DNA of 64,000 nucleotides from JAWKOK01 sp963765875 (GTDB taxonomy: Bacteria; Chloroflexota; Anaerolineae; Caldilineales; Caldilineaceae). Below the pieces are notes generated by a model. The model was given only the letters and a program-made list of their open reading frames with translations, was not told the DNA's origin and searched no databases. The stretch is taken from contig CAVXYK010000006.1 of the NCBI GenBank assembly GCA_963765875.1, positions 124,001 through 188,000 on the forward strand, given 5' to 3'. Within the stretch, counting starts at the first letter, position 1; the number at the start of each line of letters is the position of its first letter. Of this stretch, positions 1 through 8,063 are shown piece by piece. The position numbers and the translations under genes were made by a program.

Positions 1-33
1 GCCGCCCACCAGAAAGACAGGACAGCCCCAACC

Positions 34-426
34 ATGAAGCAATCAATCATCCATGTAGCGCTGGTCGTTCGTGACTACGACGAAGCCATCGAGTTCTACT
101 GCAACAAGCTCCACTTCACGCTCGTCGAAGACACCTATCAACCCGAGCAAGAGAAGCGCTGGGTGGTCGTAGCGCCGCCAGGTTCCCACGAGGCAACCCT
201 ACTGCTGGCCCGCGCCGCCACGCCGGAGCAGGAAGCCTTCATCGGCAACCAGAGCGGCGGCCGCGTCTTTCTATTCCTTGGCACCGACGACTTCTGGCGT
301 GACTACAACGAGATGGTTGAGCTTGGGATCAATTTCATCCGCGAGCCCAAAGAGGAGTCCTACGGAACCGTCGCCGTCTTCGAGGACCTATACGGCAATC
401 GGTGGGATTTGATCGAACGCGTGTAG
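34..426 (+). CDS. VOC-family (glyoxalase/bleomycin-resistance fold) protein
   Basis: A 130-residue protein of one vicinal-oxygen-chelate module. It opens with the typical strand IIHVALVVRDYDEAIEFY and closes with VFEDLYGNRWDLIE, the standard beta-alpha-beta-beta-beta ends of this fold. The family binds a divalent metal and acts as glyoxalase, dioxygenase, epimerase or drug-binding protein, usually as a dimer in the cytoplasm. The His near the start (HVALVV) and the Glu near the end (LIE) sit where metal ligands normally lie, but the substrate cannot be read from sequence. The ribosome site is weak, and the gene starts only 33 bases into the window, so operon context upstream is unknown. The family call is firm and the function open. 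Confidence 0.85.
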   Translation: MKQSIIHVALVVRDYDEAIEFYCNKLHFTLVEDTYQPEQEKRWVVVAPPGSHEATLLLARAATPEQEAFIGNQSGGRVFLFLGTDDFWRDYNEMVELGINFIREPKEESYGTVAVFEDLYGNRWDLIERV

Positions 427-646
427 CCCGGTAGGGTTTGCCTCTGACTAAGTCCCGTGGATGTTGCTTCAGTTTAGTTCGCACGCCCACGTGCGAACGG
501 GTCAGGGCAACAGGCAATCACTGGTGACATCCCGCGTGCACGTGGGTGTCGGCTGGATATCGGGACAGGTTTCAGGCCCGCCCCTTCGATAGTCGACGAT
601 CTTTGCAGGGTACGAACAGACAGAAACCGAAAGGAAACGAATTCCA
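427..646. other. Intergenic region with a short hairpin
   Basis: 220 bases without a convincing gene. A small inverted repeat, TTCGCAC (478-484) and GTGCGAA (491-497), lies downstream of the VOC gene and could end its transcript, although no T-run follows. The rest should hold the promoter of the cyclase gene, but no clear -35/-10 pair was recognised. Confidence 0.4.
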
Positions 647-1291
647 ATGACTGGAAAAATCATCGATCTGACACGCATCATCGAACCGACCGACGCGTCA
701 GCGACACGCAAGTTCGTTGTCAACATCCACGACGCGCTTGAGGAGATTCCCGGCAATGTTCGCCCGGACGGCGAGTGGTATGTCATGTCCGACGTCGAGC
801 TGATGAACCATGTGGGTACCCACATCGAGGTGCCCTTCCACTGCCTCAAGGAAGGCGCCGATCTGGCTCAGACTCCCATTGAGCAACTGGTAGGCGCGGC
901 CGTGATTCTGGATCTGAGTAGCGCTGAGGCAAAGGGCGGCGTGACGCTGGCCCAGGTGCAGTCGGCGGCTCAGGTTGCGGGCGGCATTTATGCGGGCGAA
1001 ATCGTCTTCGCACGGATGGGGCCCACGCCCTACTTCTCGACGGAAGGGCTGCAATGGCTGGTCGACCAGGACATCAAGCTGATGGGCGTCGATTCGGGCG
1101 GCGTGGAGCTATCCCATGACGAGACCCATGCCAACATCAATCACCTGGTCCTTTTCCGCGCAGGCATTCCACTGATCGAGAATTTGACCAATCTCGACCA
1201 GGTACCGCAGCCGCGGGCCATGGTCTATGCCCTGCCGGTGCCGGTCAGCGGCCTGGACGCATTCCCGCTGCGCGTGATTGCCGTGGTCTAG
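647..1291 (+). CDS. Cyclase-family protein (kynurenine formamidase-like hydrolase)
   Basis: A 214-residue protein of the cyclase / arylformamidase family. It carries the metal-binding signature NHVGTHIEVPFH (residues about 58-69), an H-x-G-T-H-x-[DE]-x-P-x-H motif in which the histidines and the acidic residue bind a divalent metal. Members hydrolyse N-formyl-kynurenine, isatin or other amides and lactones. No kynurenine pathway genes are nearby, so the substrate is unassigned. The start is supported by AAGGAAAC about 8 bases upstream of ATG. The TAG stop lies inside the CTAG end of a repeat element that begins here. Length is normal for the family. Confidence 0.88.
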   Translation: MTGKIIDLTRIIEPTDASATRKFVVNIHDALEEIPGNVRPDGEWYVMSDVELMNHVGTHIEVPFHCLKEGADLAQTPIEQLVGAAVILDLSSAEAKGGVTLAQVQSAAQVAGGIYAGEIVFARMGPTPYFSTEGLQWLVDQDIKLMGVDSGGVELSHDETHANINHLVLFRAGIPLIENLTNLDQVPQPRAMVYALPVPVSGLDAFPLRVIAVV

Positions 1292-1431
1292 GATCCTGTC
1301 GGAGTGACACCCCATTAGAACGCGGATGACGCGGATTCGGCTGATATCCGCGGATAAAGCAGAAAAATCCGGCCTTTTCCGCTTCATCCGCATAATCCGC
1401 GTTCTATCCTCTCTCTCCGACAGCCTGCTAG
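1288..1431. repeat. MITE-like element, family A, copy 1
   Basis: A 144-base element bounded by CTAG at both ends. Nested inverted repeats run inward: CTGTCGGAG (left) against CTCCGACAG (right), then TAGAACGCGGAT against ATCCGCGTTCTA, with further GCGGAT words in the core. A second copy lies in reverse orientation at 46257-46404, matching over its whole length with few differences. It has no coding capacity, so it would have to be mobilised in trans or spread as a structured repeat. Its left CTAG supplies the stop codon of the cyclase gene. Confidence 0.8.
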
Positions 1432-1520
1432 TGAACAAACAGACGAGCAAGCAACAATATGGCGAAGAAAAATCGCAGACATAAGCGTCAAAACATCAGA
1501 AATCCAAGCAGATCCCCACA

Positions 1521-2174
1521 ATGAAACCAGCCATCAAACAACCGATGCTAGCCCCGAAGATGAAAACCAGCGCCCTTTCCCAAGCGACGCTTCAGTCCGA
1601 TGAGCCGTATCACGGCACGCGTTACGTCGGCGGCAAGTGCACCGATCGGTCAATAGAACATCTGGATCTGCAACAGATCGAATTTCGACGGGTGACGCTG
1701 GACAATTCAGAGCTATTCGCTGCGAGAATGACGGACATCCGGCTCAATGAGTGCAGCCTATCCAACCTGATCTGCGAACGCCTGCTCGTCCATCGAGCCG
1801 AGTTCTTCGGCTGTCGTCTTGTTGGCCTCAATATCACAGATGGCCATTTGCAGAATGTGATTTTCCAGAACTGCGATATGCAACTTGCCAGGTTTCGCTT
1901 CTCCTCGTTCAAGTCGGTCCTCTTTGAGGAGTGCAAACTACAGGATGCCAACTTTCAGGGCGCAGACCTTTCTGGCGTGCGGTTCCGCAAGTGTGACTTG
2001 AGCCGAACTGAGATGTCACAGGCCAAGTTGAGCGGTACAGACTTCCGCACATCGGTGATCGAAGGGATGCGCGTTGGACCCATGGAGGTCGTCGGCGCAG
2101 TTGTCGACCATTTTCAGGCCGCCTATATGGCAAGCCTGCTCGGACTGGTCATCAAGAACGAGGATGCGGATTGA
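1521..2174 (+). CDS. Pentapeptide-repeat protein
   Basis: A 217-residue protein whose residues about 45-175 are made of degenerate A(D/N)Lxx pentapeptides, clearest in DANFQGADLSGVRF and AKLSGTDF. These build a right-handed quadrilateral beta-helix. Such proteins range from gyrase-protecting DNA mimics (Qnr/MfpA) to structural or targeting modules, and nothing here picks one out. Several coils have Cys in the repeats (NCDMQ, ECKLQ, KCDLS). The ribosome site before ATG is weak and an internal Met about 9 codons later is possible. The stop overlaps the start of the deaminase by one base (TGATG), so the two genes are translationally coupled. Confidence 0.8.
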   Translation: MKPAIKQPMLAPKMKTSALSQATLQSDEPYHGTRYVGGKCTDRSIEHLDLQQIEFRRVTLDNSELFAARMTDIRLNECSLSNLICERLLVHRAEFFGCRLVGLNITDGHLQNVIFQNCDMQLARFRFSSFKSVLFEECKLQDANFQGADLSGVRFRKCDLSRTEMSQAKLSGTDFRTSVIEGMRVGPMEVVGAVVDHFQAAYMASLLGLVIKNEDAD

Positions 2175-2656
2175 TGAACGACGACATCACGCAGCTACGA
2201 CGGGCCATTCGACTGGCACGCCAAGCTGAGGAACTCGGCAATCTGCCCATCGGTTCCGTGATCACGCTGGACGGCGATGTGATTGCCGAAGGGAAAAACT
2301 CCATCTGGGTCCCCGTGCTCAACCCCGGCAGGCACGCGGAGATCGAGGCGATGGCCGCAGTGCCCCTTGTGCTATGGAAAAGGTCATCCGAGATGACTTT
2401 GTACACGACGCTGGAGCCTTGTATGATGTGTATGAGCACAATCCTAGTACACCACATCGGGCGGATTGTCTTTGGTTCAAACGACATCCGGGGAGGCGCT
2501 ACGGTTACGTTGGGCCAGTTGCCGCCGGCGTTCGAAAACATCTTGACGGAGACTGAGTTGATCGGACCGGCCTTGCCTGAGGAGTGCGATGTTCTCAACG
2601 AGCGCGTTGCTTCATTGCTGGAAGAACGAAGATCAAGAGCCAGATCGGCTCGCTGA
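2174..2656 (+). CDS. Nucleoside/cytidine-type deaminase
   Basis: A 160-residue zinc-dependent deaminase of the CDA/guanine-deaminase/TadA superfamily. The catalytic signature is intact: HAEIEAM (zinc His plus proton-shuttling Glu) and PCMMC (two zinc Cys) about 30 residues later. It hydrolyses an exocyclic amino group of a base or nucleoside. The C-terminal part does not resemble TadA closely, so a free-nucleobase or nucleoside substrate seems more likely than tRNA. The ATG shares its A with the TGA of the pentapeptide-repeat gene; a TTG just upstream is less likely. A strong hairpin follows at 2679-2743. Confidence 0.85.
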   Translation: MNDDITQLRRAIRLARQAEELGNLPIGSVITLDGDVIAEGKNSIWVPVLNPGRHAEIEAMAAVPLVLWKRSSEMTLYTTLEPCMMCMSTILVHHIGRIVFGSNDIRGGATVTLGQLPPAFENILTETELIGPALPEECDVLNERVASLLEERRSRARSAR

Positions 2657-2678
2657 ACTGTTTCCCGGTGCACAGCCC

Positions 2679-2743
2679 GACCTCCGGGAGATGTCCGAGA
2701 AATCTGGGCACTGAATACTATTTGTGGACACCTCCCGGAGGTC
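2679..2743. repeat. Long intergenic hairpin (CCTCCGGGAG palindrome)
   Basis: Two 18-base arms (2679-2696 and 2726-2743) are complementary except at one position, with a 29-base loop. The words CCTCCGGGAG / CTCCCGGAGG form the stem. It lies between the deaminase and the TIM-barrel gene, so it may end or protect the upstream transcript. No T-tract follows, so it is listed as a repeat rather than a certain terminator. Confidence 0.6.
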
Positions 2744-2808
2744 TAGCCCCGCTATTCCTCAGAGAGCCACAAAACCAAGTGATCCACAGTTCAATAGGGA
2801 GAAACAGC

Positions 2809-3604
2809 ATGCTGCCAACAGTTAATTTTTGCGGACTTGATGTGACTCGTCTGATCATCGGCGCCAATCCGTTCGGGGGCTATAGCCATCAGAACCCGCA
2901 GCGTGACGAGGAGATGCGCACCTACCACACGGTTGAGCGTATCAAGGAGACCTGGGCGCTGGCCGAGCAGGCGGGCATCAACACCATGATCAACAACAAC
3001 GAGACGCCCCATGTGCTCCAGGCTGTACGCGAATATCTGGGCGGGGGCGGATCCTTGCAGTGGATTGCCCAGGTCAATAAGCGTGAGCAGGCCGACATGG
3101 CCGATGCAGTGGCCCAGGCCGTGAGCATCGGCTGTAGCGCCATCTACTTCCATGGCGCGCTGGTTGATCGTGCCTACGAGCAGCAGGATGAATCGACCCT
3201 GCGTCAATGGTGTGACATCGTCCGTTCTCACGGCATTCCCGTCGGCGTAGCCGGCCACAGTCCCAAGGCCCATCTATGGGTCAACAGCCTGGACGTTCGT
3301 CGATTTTCATGCCGTCTGCTTCTTCAACTGCGGCAGCCTCCATGACGGAGAAGGCGAGAAGTTCCAGTTGAGCGATGTAGAGCGGGCCGTGCAGTGCATT
3401 CGCCAGATCGAGAAGCCCTGCATCGGCTACAAGATCATGGGCGCCGGCCGCATCGATCCGCAGATGGCCTTCGAATACGCCTTCGAGCAGATCAAGCCCG
3501 GCGATGTGGTCAACGTGGGCATGCATCGAGGCGATGTCGAAGACATTGTCGAACAGAATGCCGAAATCGTGCGCCGAACGCTGAAGGTTCCCGTCTTTGC
3601 GTGA
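2809..3604 (+). CDS. TIM-barrel / aldo-keto-reductase-like protein, frameshifted
   Basis: About 265 codons in two frames. The first part (2809 to about 3297) runs from MLPTVNFCGLDVTRL and contains LIIGANPFGGYSH. The second part (about 3300-3604) contains DFHAVCFFNCGSLHD and YKIMGAGRI and ends in VPVFA. The parts join smoothly if the reading frame is shifted between about 3290 and 3310. The overall pattern resembles TIM-barrel proteins related to aldo-keto reductases and xylose-isomerase-like proteins seen beside sugar-catabolism genes. The start has a good site (AATAGGGAG, 8 bases upstream). No catalytic tetrad was identified with confidence. The single break in an otherwise normal sequence may be an assembly error. 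Confidence 0.6.
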
Positions 3605-3694
3605 TGATCCGTGTCCTATCCCACGAAGGTCTGAATGGAGACGTTTTTCGGGTAAATCCCCGGCTCATCAACCCTTTCGAAGGAGATGCCCAAC

Positions 3695-4807
3695 GTGACC
3701 CAAGAAGGTTCAATCGACTTGCCTGACCTGTTGGTTACCCAAGATGGACAGACCATCCAGAGTGCCGATCAATGGACGAAGTTGCGCCGCCCCGAGATTC
3801 TTGAGCTCTTTCGTACTCATGTCCATGGCCGTTCCCCCGTTGGACGACCCGAGCACCTCACATTCGATGTTGTGGAAAACGTCGCCGCACTCGGCGACAT
3901 GGCCACGGGCCAAAAAATCCGCATCGGATTCACAGGTCCGGGCGGTCAAGGCTCCATCAACCTCACGCTCTTCATGCCCAACAGTGCAACAAAACCGGCG
4001 CCTGTCTTCCTGCTGATTTGCAATCGATCCGCAGAGGATATCGGCCTCGATCGTGCAAAACCGAGCCCATTCTGGCCGGTCGAACAGATCGTGGGGCGGG
4101 GCTATGCTACTGCCGCCTTTCAGGTGGGCGATGTCGATCCGGACGACTACGACGGCTTCAAGAATGGCGTCCACGGCATCTTCGATGATCCGAACAGGCC
4201 ACGATCAGCCGACGCCTGGGGAACCATCTCCGCCTGGGCCTGGGGAGCAAGTCGCGCCATTGATTATCTCGAAGAGGCGGATGGCATCGATGCGAGCCGC
4301 GTAGCCGTCATCGGCCACTCGCGGGGCGGCAAGACCGCTCTGTGGTGCGGGGCACAGGACGAACGGGTGACGCTCGCGATCAGCAACAACTCGGGCTGCA
4401 CCGGCGCAGCCCTATCGCGACGCAAGATGGGCGAGACTGTGGTCGACATCAACACGCGCTTTCCCCACTGGTTCTGCGAGAACTATCGTCTCTTCAACGG
4501 CAATGAAGAGGCCCTCCCCATCGATCAGCATATGCTCATCGCCTTGATGGCCCCGAGGCTCACCTACATCGCCAGTGCCACTGACGATGCGTGGGCCGAT
4601 CCCGAAGGCGAGTTCCTTGGCGGCGTCCATGCTCAGCCGGCTCTCGATCTCTTCGGCCTGCCCGGTCTTGATGTCGCTGAGATGCCCCCACCCGACTCAC
4701 CCGTCCACGGAGGACGCATTGGCTATCATGTCCGCACCGGCAAACATGACCTGACCGAATACGATTGGCGGTGCTATCTCGACTACGCCGACAGATGGTT
4801 GACGTAG
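3695..4807 (+). CDS. CE15-like glucuronoyl esterase / acetyl-xylan-esterase-type hydrolase
   Basis: A 370-residue alpha/beta-hydrolase. The nucleophile elbow reads GHSRGGK, very close to the GCSRxGK motif of carbohydrate esterase family 15. It is followed by ISNNSGCTGAALSRR, typical of that family. The catalytic His lies in VRTGKHDLTEYDW near the C-terminus, and an acidic residue is available in DDAWADPEGE. CE15 enzymes split ester links between lignin or other alcohols and glucuronoyl residues of xylan; related bacterial enzymes act on other sugar esters. No signal peptide is visible, so a cytoplasmic step on an imported oligosaccharide is possible. GTG at 3695 is preferred over ATG at 3686 because AAGGAG lies directly against the ATG but 9 bases before the GTG. 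Confidence 0.75.
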   Translation: MTQEGSIDLPDLLVTQDGQTIQSADQWTKLRRPEILELFRTHVHGRSPVGRPEHLTFDVVENVAALGDMATGQKIRIGFTGPGGQGSINLTLFMPNSATKPAPVFLLICNRSAEDIGLDRAKPSPFWPVEQIVGRGYATAAFQVGDVDPDDYDGFKNGVHGIFDDPNRPRSADAWGTISAWAWGASRAIDYLEEADGIDASRVAVIGHSRGGKTALWCGAQDERVTLAISNNSGCTGAALSRRKMGETVVDINTRFPHWFCENYRLFNGNEEALPIDQHMLIALMAPRLTYIASATDDAWADPEGEFLGGVHAQPALDLFGLPGLDVAEMPPPDSPVHGGRIGYHVRTGKHDLTEYDWRCYLDYADRWLT

Positions 4808-4826
4808 ACCGCAGAGGAATTATCCA

Positions 4827-5594
4827 ATGAAAAAACCACTCTCAGGACGCACAGCGCTGATTACCGGGGTGTCCAGGCAGATCGGCATCGGTGCGGCCAT
4901 CGCCAGGGAACTTGCGGCCAATGGTGCGAACCTCTTTCTCACCCACTACGCGCCGTATGACGCGGACCAACCCTGGGGCATAGAGCCGGACGAGCCGACC
5001 CGGCTCGCCGATGGACTGCGGTCAGGGGGCATCAACGTCGTTGTTGAGCAGGCCGATCTCAGCGATCCCGATGCCCCGGACGCGCTGATAGACCGTGCCG
5101 TGGCCCATTTCGGCCAGATCGACATCCTGGTCAACAATGCGACCTACTCACAACGTGACGGTATCGATGGGCTGAGCGCCGGGGAGATCGACCGTGCGTA
5201 TGCGGTTAATCTCCGCTCGCCCATGCTGCTCTGCGCCGCCTTTGTTCGGCAGTACGCCGGCGACCAAGGGCGGATTATCAACATCACGTCGGGGCAGGGC
5301 CACGGTCCCATGCCCGGCGAGTTAGCCTACGTGGCGACCAAGGGCGGCATCGACGCACTGACCGTCACGCTGGGCGCCGAACTGGGGCCGCGTGGAATTA
5401 CCGTCAACGCCATCGACCCGGGCGTGACCGATACCGGTTGGATCCCGCCCGACCTGAAACGAGCGTTCGAAAAAGAATCGCCCATGGGTCGTGTTGGCCA
5501 GCCGGAAGACGCCGCCCGTCTCGTCCGCTTCCTGGCCTCGGATGATGCGCGTTGGATCACGGGCCAGATCATCCGCTCGCGTGGGGGGCTGTAG
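4827..5594 (+). CDS. SDR-family oxidoreductase (first of two)
   Basis: A 255-residue short-chain dehydrogenase/reductase. The Rossmann part has TGVSRQIGIGAAIA, a slightly altered glycine motif, then NNATYS in the NNAG position. The active site Ser (NITSGQG) and the Y-x-x-x-K pair (AYVATKGG) are present. The sequence GEL immediately before AYVATK and the IDPGVTDTGW stretch are standard. It oxidises or reduces a small alcohol, sugar or keto acid with NAD(P). AGAGGAATT lies 9 bases before the ATG, and the gene starts 19 bases after the esterase stop, so the two probably share a transcript. The stop is embedded in a GGGACAGGTC palindrome. Confidence 0.87.
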   Translation: MKKPLSGRTALITGVSRQIGIGAAIARELAANGANLFLTHYAPYDADQPWGIEPDEPTRLADGLRSGGINVVVEQADLSDPDAPDALIDRAVAHFGQIDILVNNATYSQRDGIDGLSAGEIDRAYAVNLRSPMLLCAAFVRQYAGDQGRIINITSGQGHGPMPGELAYVATKGGIDALTVTLGAELGPRGITVNAIDPGVTDTGWIPPDLKRAFEKESPMGRVGQPEDAARLVRFLASDDARWITGQIIRSRGGL

Positions 5595-5745
5595 GGACAG
5601 GTCTGAGACCTGTCACTACGCGAATGGCAATGCGGACTGGCATCCGCAGGTCTGGTCCGCACCGTAGGTCGGATCGGGTATCCGACCTGTTTGGCCCTGC
5701 TTAGCCCAGCCAGGCGGACTGGCATTCCGCCCTACATGGTGCACA
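5591..5745. repeat. Cluster of short palindromes (family F)
   Basis: The 211-base gap between the two SDR genes is mostly palindromes. At 5591-5619 a GTAG-GGACAGGTC arm pairs with GACCTGTC-CTAC around a TGA centre. Near 5665 a GTCGGATCGGGTATCCGAC hairpin follows, and near 5710 GGCGGACTGGCATTCCGCC. Related words recur at 10330-10370, 11564-11594, 19567-19632, 21620-21645 and 26515-26545. They are non-coding and may act as transcript ends or as REP-like repeats. Confidence 0.65.
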
Positions 5746-5806
5746 TCTGTACTGGTTTGGCGTACAGACATCGTTCAATCTCCTGCAATCATCGAAAGGA
5801 ACCTGC

Positions 5807-6574
5807 ATGAACCTACGGGAAAGATTCACCGTGAAAGGAAGGCGCGCCTTGGTCACCGGCGGCTCCAAGGGCATTGGCGCGGCCATCGCCATCGTGCTGG
5901 CAGAAGCCGGCGCCGATGTGGCCATTGTCGGCCGCGATGCCGGCGATCTGGCGAGCACGGCACAAGCCGTGCGTGCGATTGGCCGTGATTGCCTGGAGAT
6001 CATCGCCGATCTAACCACGGTCGACGGACCGGCGGATGCAGCAAGCGCAGCCTTAGCTCACTTCGGCACGATCGACATCCTGGTCAACAACGCAGGAATC
6101 TCGCGCCCGGCGATGATCCTCGATGCCACCGCCGCCGAATGGGACGAGACCATGGCGGTCAATTTGCGAGCGCCCTTCCTACTGGCTCAGGCCCTCGCTC
6201 CAGGAATGATCGAACAGGGTTTCGGCAAGATCATCAACGTCTCCTCCCAGGCGAGCGTGGCGGCGCTGGACGAACACGCCGCCTACTGCGCGTCCAAGGG
6301 CGGCATGAACATGCTCACCAAGGTGATGGCCGTGGAGTGGGGCAAGCATAACATCCAATGCAACGCGGTAGCGCCGACGGTCATTCTGACGCCCATGGGC
6401 GAGGAAGTCTGGGGCGACCCGGCCAAGGGCGATCCCATGAAGGCCAAGATCCCGTTGGGTCGCTTCGGCATGCCGGTCGAGGTAGCCGATACTGTCCTCT
6501 TCCTGGCCTCCCCCGCCTCCGACCTGATCACCGGTGAAGTCGTCATGCTGGATGGCGGATACTCTGCGCAATAG
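5807..6574 (+). CDS. SDR-family oxidoreductase (second of two)
   Basis: A 255-residue classical short-chain dehydrogenase with all landmarks: TGGSKGIG cofactor loop (residues about 19-26), NNAG, the active Ser in NVSSQAS, YCASKGG with the catalytic Tyr and Lys, and a C-terminal LDGGYSAQ tail typical of the gluconate 5-dehydrogenase / glucose 1-dehydrogenase branch. NVGRDAGD after strand 2 suggests NADP preference, but this is weak evidence. It follows the first SDR at a distance of 212 bases and is preceded by AAGGAACC. A strong terminator follows, so this is the last gene of the catabolic block on the plus strand. The substrate is probably a sugar or sugar acid. Confidence 0.88.
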   Translation: MNLRERFTVKGRRALVTGGSKGIGAAIAIVLAEAGADVAIVGRDAGDLASTAQAVRAIGRDCLEIIADLTTVDGPADAASAALAHFGTIDILVNNAGISRPAMILDATAAEWDETMAVNLRAPFLLAQALAPGMIEQGFGKIINVSSQASVAALDEHAAYCASKGGMNMLTKVMAVEWGKHNIQCNAVAPTVILTPMGEEVWGDPAKGDPMKAKIPLGRFGMPVEVADTVLFLASPASDLITGEVVMLDGGYSAQ

Positions 6575-6615
6575 GACATGCGGACCAATTTTAATTTTCG
6601 ACGTCAGCCTCGTCG

Positions 6616-6653
6616 AACAGCCCGACTCCCTCAGGGGAGTCGGGCTGTTTTTT
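6616..6653 (+). terminator. Intrinsic terminator after the SDR block
   Basis: A perfect 15-base-pair stem (6616-6630 with 6635-6649), a four-base TCAG loop and an uninterrupted run of six T (6648-6653). This is a textbook factor-independent terminator. It separates the SDR genes from the selenoprotein gene, which must therefore have its own promoter. Confidence 0.93.
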
Positions 6654-6787
6654 GTTCACAATCATGTAATATTTGCGACACTCAATCCATGCTACCATAG
6701 CCAAGGGCAAACGCTTTGACCTATTCAAGAAGCAGTGTCGACGACATCGGGTCGACCAGAGCCCGTTCTTTCGTGAAGGGAGTCACT

Positions 6788-7513
6788 ATGGATTGGAAAC
6801 GAGGCTGGATGCCGGCATCACTTCTTCTGATGCTTCTGCTGTCCGGCTGCGTCGCTGCGGAACCAGCGTCGATTCTACCGACGCCAACCGCGGCAACAGA
6901 GCCGGCAGCAACTGAACCAATGGTTGAATCAGGCGAACAAGCGCCGGAGGTTGTTGAAGAAGTATCTCTCATGCCCACGCCGACAGCCGAGCCGGCGGCG
7001 ATGATTGAGGAGAAGGTGGAAGCGCCCAGCCTGCTTACGGCAGAGCAAGAGGCGATTCTGGCAGGCCTAAAGAACCAGGGGGCTGCGCCCGAATTGACCA
7101 ACGACACCTGGATCAACTCCCAGCCGCTGCAACTGGCAGACCTACGCGGCAACGTGGTCATCGTCGAATTCTGGACCTATGGCTGAATTAACTGTCGTAA
7201 TGTGATCCCCTCGGTGAGGGGATGGTATGAGGAATATGCCGATGACGGGCTGGAGATCATCGGCGTTCACACTCCCGAGTTCAAATACGAGTATGACGTC
7301 AACAACGTGCGCCAGGCCACGGTCGACCTGGGTGTGACCTGGCCGGTCGCCATCGACAACGAGTGGACGACATGGCGGTCGTACAACAACCGCTACTGGC
7401 CGGCCATGTACATCGTTGACAAGGCAGGCAACATCCGCCACCTCAAGATCGGCGAAGGGCAATACGAGAAGACCGAGGAGATCATCCAGGCCTTGCTGGC
7501 TGAGGATCTCTAG
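6788..7513 (+). CDS. Thioredoxin-like (DipZ-type) lipoprotein with in-frame TGA, probable selenoprotein
   Basis: A 241-residue reading frame if the TGA at 7184-7186 is read as selenocysteine (residue 133). Residues 1-20 are a lipoprotein signal with lipobox LLSGC (lipidated Cys21). A Pro/Thr/Glu/Ala-rich linker follows to about residue 90, then a thioredoxin fold. The active site reads FWTYG-U-INC-RNVIPS, where related DipZ/TlpA-type proteins have WTYxCINC, so the TGA replaces the first Cys of CxxC. The frame continues for 109 residues with IIGVHTPEF, YNNRYWPAMY and GEGQYEKTEE, all hallmarks of that family. A SECIS-like hairpin follows the TGA. The start has AAGGGAG six bases before ATG. It would act at the outer face of the membrane in peroxide or thiol-disulfide exchange. 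The alternative is a Cys codon mutated or miscalled as TGA. Confidence 0.85.
7205..7223 (+). promoter_or_regulatory. Bacterial SECIS-like hairpin
   Basis: A perfect eight-base-pair stem, ATCCCCTC (7205-7212) with GAGGGGAT (7216-7223), capped by a GGT loop (7213-7215). The loop begins 26 bases after the TGA. This fits the published description of bacterial SECIS elements: a stem-loop inside the coding region just after UGA, with a small apical loop that contains G at its first or second position. The element would recruit SelB. It also encodes IPSVRGW, so part of its sequence is constrained by the protein. Confidence 0.75.
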
Positions 7514-7562
7514 TCTGATGAGCGCAATGCCGTACCCATGGGCACTGCATTGCGCTCAGACT
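7512..7562. terminator. Bidirectional hairpin between convergent genes
   Basis: Arms AGTCTGA...AGCGCAATGC (7512-7530) and GCATTGCGCT...CAGACT (7547-7562) pair with a small bulge. The hairpin starts at the stop of the selenoprotein gene and reaches the stop of the convergent ogt gene, so it may end both transcripts. No long T-run is present on either side. Confidence 0.6.
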
Positions 7563-8028
7563 ACAACAGCAATGCGCCCTCATGCTTCAGCAACCACTCC
7601 TTGCGCCAGAGCCCGCCGCCGTAACCAGTCAGTTGCCCATTGCTGCCGATGATGCGATGGCAGGGCACGATAACCGAAATCGGGTTCTGTCCGTTGGCCG
7701 CACCGACTGCACGCACCGCTTGCGGGTTGCCGATGGCGTTGGCGATGAATTGATAGGAAACTGTTCGGCCATAGTCAACGGTCAACAGTTGAGACCAAAC
7801 CTGCTTCTGAAAATCGGTGCCGCGCAATTCAAGCGGCAGATCGAAGGTCGTTCGTCCTTCCATGAAATATTCTGCCACCTGCTCGATGGCCTCTTCTATG
7901 ATCGGTGCAGAGCCGACATTGGCCCGACGGTCTTCGACAAAATAGAGATGCGTGATAGCGCTGTCGATGCCACCGATCTCAACTGTGCCGATGGGGGATT
8001 CGAAGTAGCCGTAGAAAAGATCTGTCAT
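7561..8028 (-). CDS. ogt: Methylated-DNA--protein-cysteine methyltransferase
   Basis: A 155-residue suicide repair protein that removes alkyl groups from O6-alkylguanine (and O4-alkylthymine) in DNA. The C-terminal domain has the acceptor motif VPCHRIIGSNGQLTGYGGG (the Cys is the acceptor), preceded by the DNA-reading helix FQKQVWSQL and the RAVGAANGQNP turn. The N-terminal RNase-H-like domain is short, as in Ogt. ATG at 8028 has AAGGCGG upstream. It is 35 bases downstream of the kinase-like gene on the same strand and probably last in that transcript. Confidence 0.93.
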   Translation of the reverse strand: MTDLFYGYFESPIGTVEIGGIDSAITHLYFVEDRRANVGSAPIIEEAIEQVAEYFMEGRTTFDLPLELRGTDFQKQVWSQLLTVDYGRTVSYQFIANAIGNPQAVRAVGAANGQNPISVIVPCHRIIGSNGQLTGYGGGLWRKEWLLKHEGALLL

Positions 8029-8063
8029 ATCAAGCCGCCTTGTGAGAAAGTGATGCGCAACTA

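Noticed and set aside
7184..7186. TGA as a true stop giving a short lipoprotein of 132 residues
   Set aside because: The thioredoxin fold would end at its active site, and the conserved remainder continues in the same frame without a start codon of its own.
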